From Rhodanobacter ginsengisoli (GTDB taxonomy: Bacteria > Pseudomonadota > Gammaproteobacteria > Xanthomonadales > Rhodanobacteraceae): a stretch of DNA of 64,000 nucleotides. The stretch lies in the NCBI RefSeq assembly GCF_042657065.1, contig NZ_JBHSNF010000005.1, forward strand, positions 165,666 to 229,665, read 5' to 3'. Made by a program: the position numbers and the translations under genes. The notes beneath the pieces were generated by a model, which ran no database searches, was not told where the DNA came from, and saw only the letters and a list, made by a program, of their open reading frames with translations. This document shows, piece after piece, positions 59,650 to 64,000 of this stretch. How positions within the stretch are numbered: the first letter of the stretch is position 1; each line of letters opens with the position of its first letter.

Positions 59650-60749
59650 ATCGCTCCCAGCACGCGTTCCCCGCGCGCGCCGGTTACTCCCGGCAGATTG
59701 CCGGGCAGGCCGAGCAGACGCTGGCGTGCCAGCCAGGCGAACGCGGTGGCTTCGAGAAAGTCCGGATCGATGCCGTGATCAGCCGTCGTGCACAGGGTTC
59801 GGGGGGCCAATAATTCGCCCAGGCGCCCCATCAGCGCCGCGTTGTGCACGCCGCCGCCGCAAGCGAGCACCTCCTGCGCGGTGGGTGCGTATTGCACGAT
59901 GGCCGTGGCGACACTGCGTGCGGTCAGTTCCAGCAGGGTGGCCTGTACGTCGGCCGGGTTCAACGATGCCAGCTGCGGATGGGTGGCCAGCCAGTCCAGA
60001 TGGAAGTGCTCGCGGCCGGTGCTCTTGGGTGGCGGCAGCGCGAAATAGCGATCGGCCAGCATCGCTTCGAGCAGTCCCGGATCAGGCTGGCCCGCGGCGG
60101 CAAACATGCCATTGCGGTCAAACGGCTCACCGCGATGGCGCTGACACCAGGCATCGAGCAAGCCGTTGGCCGGGCCGGTGTCGAATCCCAGGACGCTGCC
60201 ATCGGCACCGAGCACGGTGATGTTGGCAATGCCGCCCAGATTGAGCACCACGCGCGCATGTCCCGCTCGGGCCATCAGCATGGCGTGCAGTGCCGGCAGC
60301 AATGGCGCACCCTGCCCGCCGGCGGCGATGTCGGCCCGACGAAAGTCCGCCACCACGTCGATGCCGCAACTTTCGGCAATCACGCTGGGATCGCCCAGTT
60401 GCATGGTGAAGGGATGTTCGCCGGTGGGGCGATGGCGCAAGGTCTGGCCATGCGAGCCGATGGCCCTCACCGCATGCGCCGGCGTGCCGCTGTCTTCGAG
60501 CAGCTGCAGGGCAGCGGCGGCAAACTGCCGGCCGATCTCGACGTCCAGCCGTCCAAACGCATCCAGATCCAGTGACGCCTCGCCCTGCGCCAGGGCAAGC
60601 AGACGCTGGCGCAGCTCGGCTGGCCACGGATGGGCATGACTGGCGAGCAACTGCGGTGAGCCACCATCGAAGCGGACCAGCACGGCGTCGATGCTGTCTG
60701 CGCTGGTACCGGAGATCAGCCCGAGATAGAGCGCGGCATCGTCGTCCAC
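59595..60749 (-). CDS. anmK: Anhydro-N-acetylmuramic acid kinase
   Basis: A 384-residue sugar kinase of the ASKHA fold that phosphorylates and opens 1,6-anhydro-MurNAc during peptidoglycan recycling. Diagnostic segments are LGLISGTSADSIDAVLV (ATP loop; Thr/Ser variant of GTSxDG), IGSHGQTLRHRPTG, VVADFRRADIAAGGQGAPL, LNLGGIANIT and ACGGGVHNAALM. The start is GTG 60749, 13 bases after the M23 peptidase stop, so the two are co-transcribed. Its 3' end overlaps the convergent small gene. Confidence 0.94.
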   Translation of the reverse strand: MDDDAALYLGLISGTSADSIDAVLVRFDGGSPQLLASHAHPWPAELRQRLLALAQGEASLDLDAFGRLDVEIGRQFAAAALQLLEDSGTPAHAVRAIGSHGQTLRHRPTGEHPFTMQLGDPSVIAESCGIDVVADFRRADIAAGGQGAPLLPALHAMLMARAGHARVVLNLGGIANITVLGADGSVLGFDTGPANGLLDAWCQRHRGEPFDRNGMFAAAGQPDPGLLEAMLADRYFALPPPKSTGREHFHLDWLATHPQLASLNPADVQATLLELTARSVATAIVQYAPTAQEVLACGGGVHNAALMGRLGELLAPRTLCTTADHGIDPDFLEATAFAWLARQRLLGLPGNLPGVTGARGERVLGAIYSAPPANLSNRMFSGAN

Positions 60750-60762
60750 GTTCGTGTGGTGC

Positions 60763-62208
60763 TCAGTTGTCGTTGTTGCCCGGCGCGCTGGCGCGGGCCA
60801 GCTTGATGCGGGCGTCGAGTTCGCGCAGCCGTGCCAGCTCGGGCTTCACGACCTGCGCCTTGAACCGTGCCAGCTGGCTGGCCGGCAAGGGCTGCGGCTG
60901 CGGCAAGGTCACCGTCTGTGGATTGCGCTGCACACCGTTGACCCGGAATTCGTAGTGCAGATGCGGTCCGGTAGCCAGACCGGTCATGCCGACGTAGCCG
61001 ATCACTTCACCCTGCCGCACGTGCTCGCCGACATGCTGACCCTTGACGAAGCGCGACATGTGGCCGTAGGCCGTGCTGATGGTGTTGTTGTGCTGGATCA
61101 CCACGAAATTGCCGTAGCCGCGTTCCCAGCCGTGGTACCTGATCACGCCATCGCCAGCCGCATGGATCGGGGTGCCACTCGGTGCAGCGTAGTCCACACC
61201 CTTGTGTGCACGCATGCGGCCGAGGATCGGATGCATGCGCGCCGTGCTGAATTTGGACGAGATGCGGGTGAAGTCGACCGGGATGCGCAGGAACGATTTC
61301 TCGATCGGGCGGCCGTCCTCGCTGAACCAGCCATAGTCGCCGTCGGCCTTCTTGAACCGGTAGGCGGTATAGCGCTTGCCCTGGTTGATGAATTCGGCGG
61401 CGATGATGTTGCCTTCGCCGTAACGGACGCCGTCACGATAGATGTCGTCGTAGATCACCGTGAAGCTGTCGCCGACGCGAAGATCCTGCACGAAGTCGAT
61501 GTCGTACTTGAACAGGTCGGCCAGCTTGCCGACCATCGCCGCATTCATGCCGGCCTGGTCGCCCGCGGCATACAAGCTGCTGCGGATGGTGCCGTGGGCG
61601 ACCTGCTCGCGCAGATCCATGTCGCGCTGCTCGAGGGTGAGAGTGGGGTGATCTCCATCCAGCCGAACGACTGCGCGCGTGGACTGGTCCTGCTCGAAGC
61701 GGAAGCCTTTCAGGCTGCCATCGTTGCCGAGCAGAAAATCGAATTCTTCACCCGGGCGTATCGTGTGCAGCGCGGCCTTGCCATCGCCCGCCGCGTCCAT
61801 GACCTTCTGCAGGTCGGTCATGCTGAGCCCGCGGCCGTTGAAGATGTCGGACAGTGTCTGGCCCGGTTGAACCCTTACCGCTTGCCAGTCGTCCACCGTG
61901 GGCATCGACGTGCTGACCCGATCGATCTTCGGCAGCGCCAACGGCAGCAGGGCATGCGCCGCGGGCGTGGCCACCGGCCGCATCGCACTGGCCCAGGCCG
62001 GCATGATGAAACCGGACAGCAGGGTGATCAGCAGCGCCGTGCCGGCGAGCACCCAATGTTCACGATGCCAGTGGATCGGTTCCACCTCGGCCGAACGATT
62101 GAATGACCAGTGCGCGCAACGTTCATAGAAGCGGGAATGTCGACGTTGGGCCTTGCGGCTGATGGCCTGCTTGCGCGCATGATGCGCACCGAAATTTTCT
62201 TCAGCCAT
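60763..62208 (-). CDS. M23 family murein endopeptidase (MepM-like)
   Basis: A 481-residue membrane-anchored metallopeptidase. A basic cytoplasmic N-terminus precedes one helix (HWVLAGTALLITLLSGFIM, about residues 51-70). A LysM/OapA-like segment follows (VQPGQTLSDIFNGRGLSMTD, about 111-130), then an Nlp/P-like second domain and a C-terminal LytM (M23) domain with the zinc ligands in HKGVDYAAP and HLHYEF, including GHMSRFVKGQ. It cuts peptide cross-links between muropeptides, making room for wall growth. It lies in one operon with anmK; a good sigma-70 promoter precedes it. Confidence 0.92.
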   Translation of the reverse strand: MAEENFGAHHARKQAISRKAQRRHSRFYERCAHWSFNRSAEVEPIHWHREHWVLAGTALLITLLSGFIMPAWASAMRPVATPAAHALLPLALPKIDRVSTSMPTVDDWQAVRVQPGQTLSDIFNGRGLSMTDLQKVMDAAGDGKAALHTIRPGEEFDFLLGNDGSLKGFRFEQDQSTRAVVRLDGDHPTLTLEQRDMDLREQVAHGTIRSSLYAAGDQAGMNAAMVGKLADLFKYDIDFVQDLRVGDSFTVIYDDIYRDGVRYGEGNIIAAEFINQGKRYTAYRFKKADGDYGWFSEDGRPIEKSFLRIPVDFTRISSKFSTARMHPILGRMRAHKGVDYAAPSGTPIHAAGDGVIRYHGWERGYGNFVVIQHNNTISTAYGHMSRFVKGQHVGEHVRQGEVIGYVGMTGLATGPHLHYEFRVNGVQRNPQTVTLPQPQPLPASQLARFKAQVVKPELARLRELDARIKLARASAPGNNDN

Positions 62209-62248
62209 GCTGGATATGCCCTACGGTACAAAGTAACAAAGTGCAGGT

Positions 62249-62278
62249 ACCATAACGGTCATGTGTAAATGGCGTCAA
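62249..62278 (-). promoter_or_regulatory. Sigma-70 promoter of the M23 peptidase-anmK unit
   Basis: Reading leftward, TTGACG (62278-62273), an 18-base spacer and TATGGT (62254-62249) form a near-consensus promoter, about 40 bases ahead of the M23 peptidase start (62208). Confidence 0.65.
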
Positions 62279-62297
62279 CGCCTTTTCCATCAAGGGT

Positions 62298-62326
62298 TTG
62301 CACGACATTCCTGGTTAACACACAAT
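62298..62326 (+). promoter_or_regulatory. Weak candidate promoter of tyrS
   Basis: TTGCAC (62298-62303), 17 bases and CACAAT (62321-62326) point toward tyrS, about 70 bases ahead of its start. The match is modest, but this is the only AT-rich part of the divergent gap that points rightward. Confidence 0.35.
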
Positions 62327-62394
62327 TAACGTGGGCAGCACGGTCGCATTCATCGGCCACGGCTCCTCCGACCAAACATTCAAGAGAGAAATGC

Positions 62395-63606
62395 ATGAGC
62401 GAGCTTGAGCGGGCGCTGGCCACGATTGCGCGTGGCGCGGACGAAATCATCAAGCGAGAGGATCTGGCCGAACGCCTGAAGGACGGACGCCCGTTGCGGA
62501 TCAAGGCGGGGTTTGACCCGACCGCACCGGATTTGCATCTGGGCCATACCGTCTTGCTGAACAAGATGCGCCAGTTCCAGGACCTGGGTCACCAGGTGAT
62601 CTTCCTGATCGGCGACTTCACCGGCATGATCGGCGATCCGACCGGCAAGAATGTGACGCGCAAGCCGCTCACCCGCGAAGACGTGCTGGCCAATGCCGAG
62701 ACATACGCGGAACAGGTCTACAAGGTGCTGGACCGGGAACGGACCGAGTTGCGCTTCAATTCCGAGTGGTTCGACCGGATGTCGGCCGCCGACATGATCA
62801 AGCTGGCGGCCCAGCACACCGTGGCGCGCATGCTCGAGCGCGACGATTTCACCAAGCGGTATGCGGCGCAGCAGCCGATCGCGATCCATGAATTCCTGTA
62901 TCCGCTGGTGCAGGGCTACGACTCGGTGGCGCTGAAGGCCGATGTCGAACTGGGCGGTACCGATCAGAAATTCAACCTGCTGATGGGGCGCGCGCTGCAG
63001 GAACATCACGGCCAGGCGCCACAGATCGTGTTGACCATGCCGTTGCTGGAAGGGCTGGATGGCATCAACAAGATGTCCAAGTCGCTGGGCAACTACATCG
63101 GCATCAACGAACCGGCAATCGATATCGTCACCAAGACCATGAAGATCGGTGACGAGCTGATGTGGCGCTGGTTCGAGTTGCTCAGCTTCGACGTGTCGCT
63201 GGAGGAGATGGCCCGGATGAAGCGGGACATCGCCTCGGCGGAGCTGAATCCGCGGGACGCCAAGTTGCGCCTGGCGCGCGAACTCACCGCGCGCTTCCAC
63301 GGCGAGGCCGCGGCCGAGCTCGCGATCGCCGGCTGGCACGCGGTGGTCCGTGGCGAGGGGGATACCGCGCTGTTGCCGCAGGCAGACATCACCGTGCCTG
63401 CCGAGGGCATCCGTCTGGGCGCCCTGTTGACGGCGGCCGGCCTCACCGCGAGCAACTCCGAAGCCAGCCGCAAGCTGAAAGAACGGGCCGTCCGCATCGA
63501 CGCGGCCGTTGTGGAGGATGCGCAGTGCATCTTCCAGGCCGGCTTCGAAGGCGTCCTGCAGGTCGGCAAGCGCAACTTCGCCCGAGTGAGGCTTGTGCGG
63601 GGCTGA
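62395..63606 (+). CDS. tyrS: Tyrosyl-tRNA synthetase
   Basis: A 403-residue class Ic synthetase. The HIGH motif is APDLHLGHTV (His near 48), the KMSKS motif is INKMSKSLGNY (Lys near 226), and GGTDQKFNLLMGR lies between. The C-terminal S4-like RNA-binding domain (about 340-403) ends FEGVLQVGKRNFARVRL. Length and motif spacing fit the TyrZ-like (type 2) form common in proteobacteria. ATG 62395 (MSELERAL) has AAGAGAG a few bases upstream; the earlier in-frame codons are not coding. It is directly upstream of the rRNA operon, as often in Xanthomonadaceae. Confidence 0.96.
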   Translation: MSELERALATIARGADEIIKREDLAERLKDGRPLRIKAGFDPTAPDLHLGHTVLLNKMRQFQDLGHQVIFLIGDFTGMIGDPTGKNVTRKPLTREDVLANAETYAEQVYKVLDRERTELRFNSEWFDRMSAADMIKLAAQHTVARMLERDDFTKRYAAQQPIAIHEFLYPLVQGYDSVALKADVELGGTDQKFNLLMGRALQEHHGQAPQIVLTMPLLEGLDGINKMSKSLGNYIGINEPAIDIVTKTMKIGDELMWRWFELLSFDVSLEEMARMKRDIASAELNPRDAKLRLARELTARFHGEAAAELAIAGWHAVVRGEGDTALLPQADITVPAEGIRLGALLTAAGLTASNSEASRKLKERAVRIDAAVVEDAQCIFQAGFEGVLQVGKRNFARVRLVRG

Positions 63607-63688
63607 TCCAGCACGAGCCAGAAAAAGAAAGTTTCGTTAGAACTTCATCGACTTGGGTGGCATCCGCGGATCTTCCCTCAAGAAACGC

Positions 63689-63716
63689 TTGCTAAAAAAA
63701 GCACAGATCGTATTAT
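63689..63716 (+). promoter_or_regulatory. Upstream rrn promoter candidate
   Basis: TTGCTA (63689-63694), a 16-base spacer and TATTAT (63711-63716), with an A-rich spacer. It lies about 100 bases upstream of the main rrn promoter; rRNA operons often carry two or more promoters. Confidence 0.45.
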
Positions 63717-63766
63717 TCGCGGCCCGCAGTCGCCCAGACGTCGCAAGACGGACCGCCGGGACCTCG

Positions 63767-63816
63767 AAAAAAAGCTTCAACGAGGGTGTTGACGGTCGCA
63801 AAAAGCGATGTAGAAT
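63767..63816 (+). promoter_or_regulatory. rRNA operon promoter (P1-like)
   Basis: TTGACG (63789-63794), a 16-base spacer and TAGAAT (63811-63816), followed by a GC-rich discriminator (GGGCGGC) of the kind that gives stringent control. An A-tract (about 63767-63774) just upstream of -35 resembles an UP element. It points toward the leader below. Confidence 0.85.
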
Positions 63817-64000
63817 GGGCGGCTCACCTAGGACGAAACGTCTTCAGGGGCAATCGAGAAATCGGTTGCAAGCGGTTGATCTTTGACAGTGTGCGCAGGT
63901 GAATTGTGTGGACGTCTTGCGATGGCGGGTTACGACCTGTCCAAGAAATGCAAGCGTCCAATGAAAGAAAAAAGTCAGTAATGAGTTTTGATTTTGTTGG
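63817..64000 (+). ncRNA. rRNA operon leader (5' part), 16S gene expected next
   Basis: A non-coding leader. A boxA-like antitermination site TGATCTTTGACA (63877-63888; consensus TGCTCTTTAACA) is followed by the typical GTGCGCAGGTGAATTGTGTG segment. A strong stem then pairs GGACG-CTTGC (63910-63920, one bulge) with GCAAGCGTCC (63950-63959), probably part of the leader structure used in rRNA processing. The window ends before or at the first bases of 16S rRNA. Confidence 0.8.

Noticed and set aside
63653..63886. A 77-codon frame in the rrn promoter region
   Set aside because: It overlaps strong rRNA promoter and boxA signals, is Lys/Arg-rich at A-tracts and has no ribosome site.
1..64000. CRISPR arrays, insertion sequences, integrases, tRNA genes
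   Set aside because: No regularly spaced direct repeats, transposase or integrase motifs, or tRNA cloverleaf with TTCGANNC-type arm were seen in the gaps read.

Overview
The window is GC-rich, densely packed chromosomal DNA from a gammaproteobacterium. Gene content and order point to the Xanthomonadales, most likely the Rhodanobacteraceae (Rhodanobacter/Dyella group). Pointers are anmK, an M23 peptidase and tyrS directly ahead of an rRNA operon, a radC-coaBC-dut-algC block, a speE/speA pair with biosynthetic arginine decarboxylase, and DUF481 and DUF4124 proteins. This placement is inference from gene content; no database was searched. No prophage, transposase, CRISPR array or tRNA gene was found.

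Region by region: 1-4400 holds the end of an SLC13-type permease, a REP-like inverted pair, a WYL regulator, a DUF481 outer-membrane protein, hemC and a Bax-inhibitor-1 family protein. 4496-10294 is a complete RND efflux operon read leftward (outer-membrane lipoprotein, adaptor, pump). 10516-20623 is a leftward central-carbon block: zwf, a HAD phosphatase, tal, pgi and pgm with stop/start overlaps at three of the four junctions, then a cytochrome b561, a VIT-type metal transporter and transketolase. 21119-22342 is a DUF3391/HD-GYP protein with a FliA-like promoter. 22404-31040 is one giant gene for a cyclic beta-1,2-glucan synthase, probably started at TTG.

31213-41770 is mixed: a GNAT acetyltransferase, a triple-PAS GGDEF-EAL protein, an unrecognised protein, a thiolase, a TonB-like protein, a phospholipase D lipoprotein, a SixA-type phosphatase, an orphan ParA ATPase and an exported protein of unknown function. 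41919-49171 carries polyamine genes (speE, speA), two SDR dehydrogenases, a SPOR protein and argS. The 508-base argS-radC gap holds DnaA-box-like sites, an AT-rich palindrome and, on the plus strand, a run of hairpins ending in a textbook terminator with no coding gene: a candidate small RNA.

49680-58785 holds radC, coaBC-dut-algC, a 154-base element with long inverted ends, a DUF4124 protein, pyrE, a GNAT, exonuclease III and an AmpG-like permease. 58786-63606 holds a gene-poor stretch, a small protein, anmK, the M23 peptidase and tyrS. The last 390 bases are the promoter and leader of an rRNA operon whose 16S gene should begin at or just beyond the window's end.

Functional threads: hexose-phosphate and pentose-phosphate metabolism (zwf, tal, pgi, pgm, tkt, algC); envelope biogenesis and turnover (glucan synthase, algC, phospholipase D lipoprotein, AmpG, AnmK, M23 peptidase); c-di-GMP signalling (HD-GYP, GGDEF-EAL); polyamine synthesis. 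The strongest leads for something undescribed are the argS-radC small-RNA candidate and the 154-base inverted-repeat element after algC.
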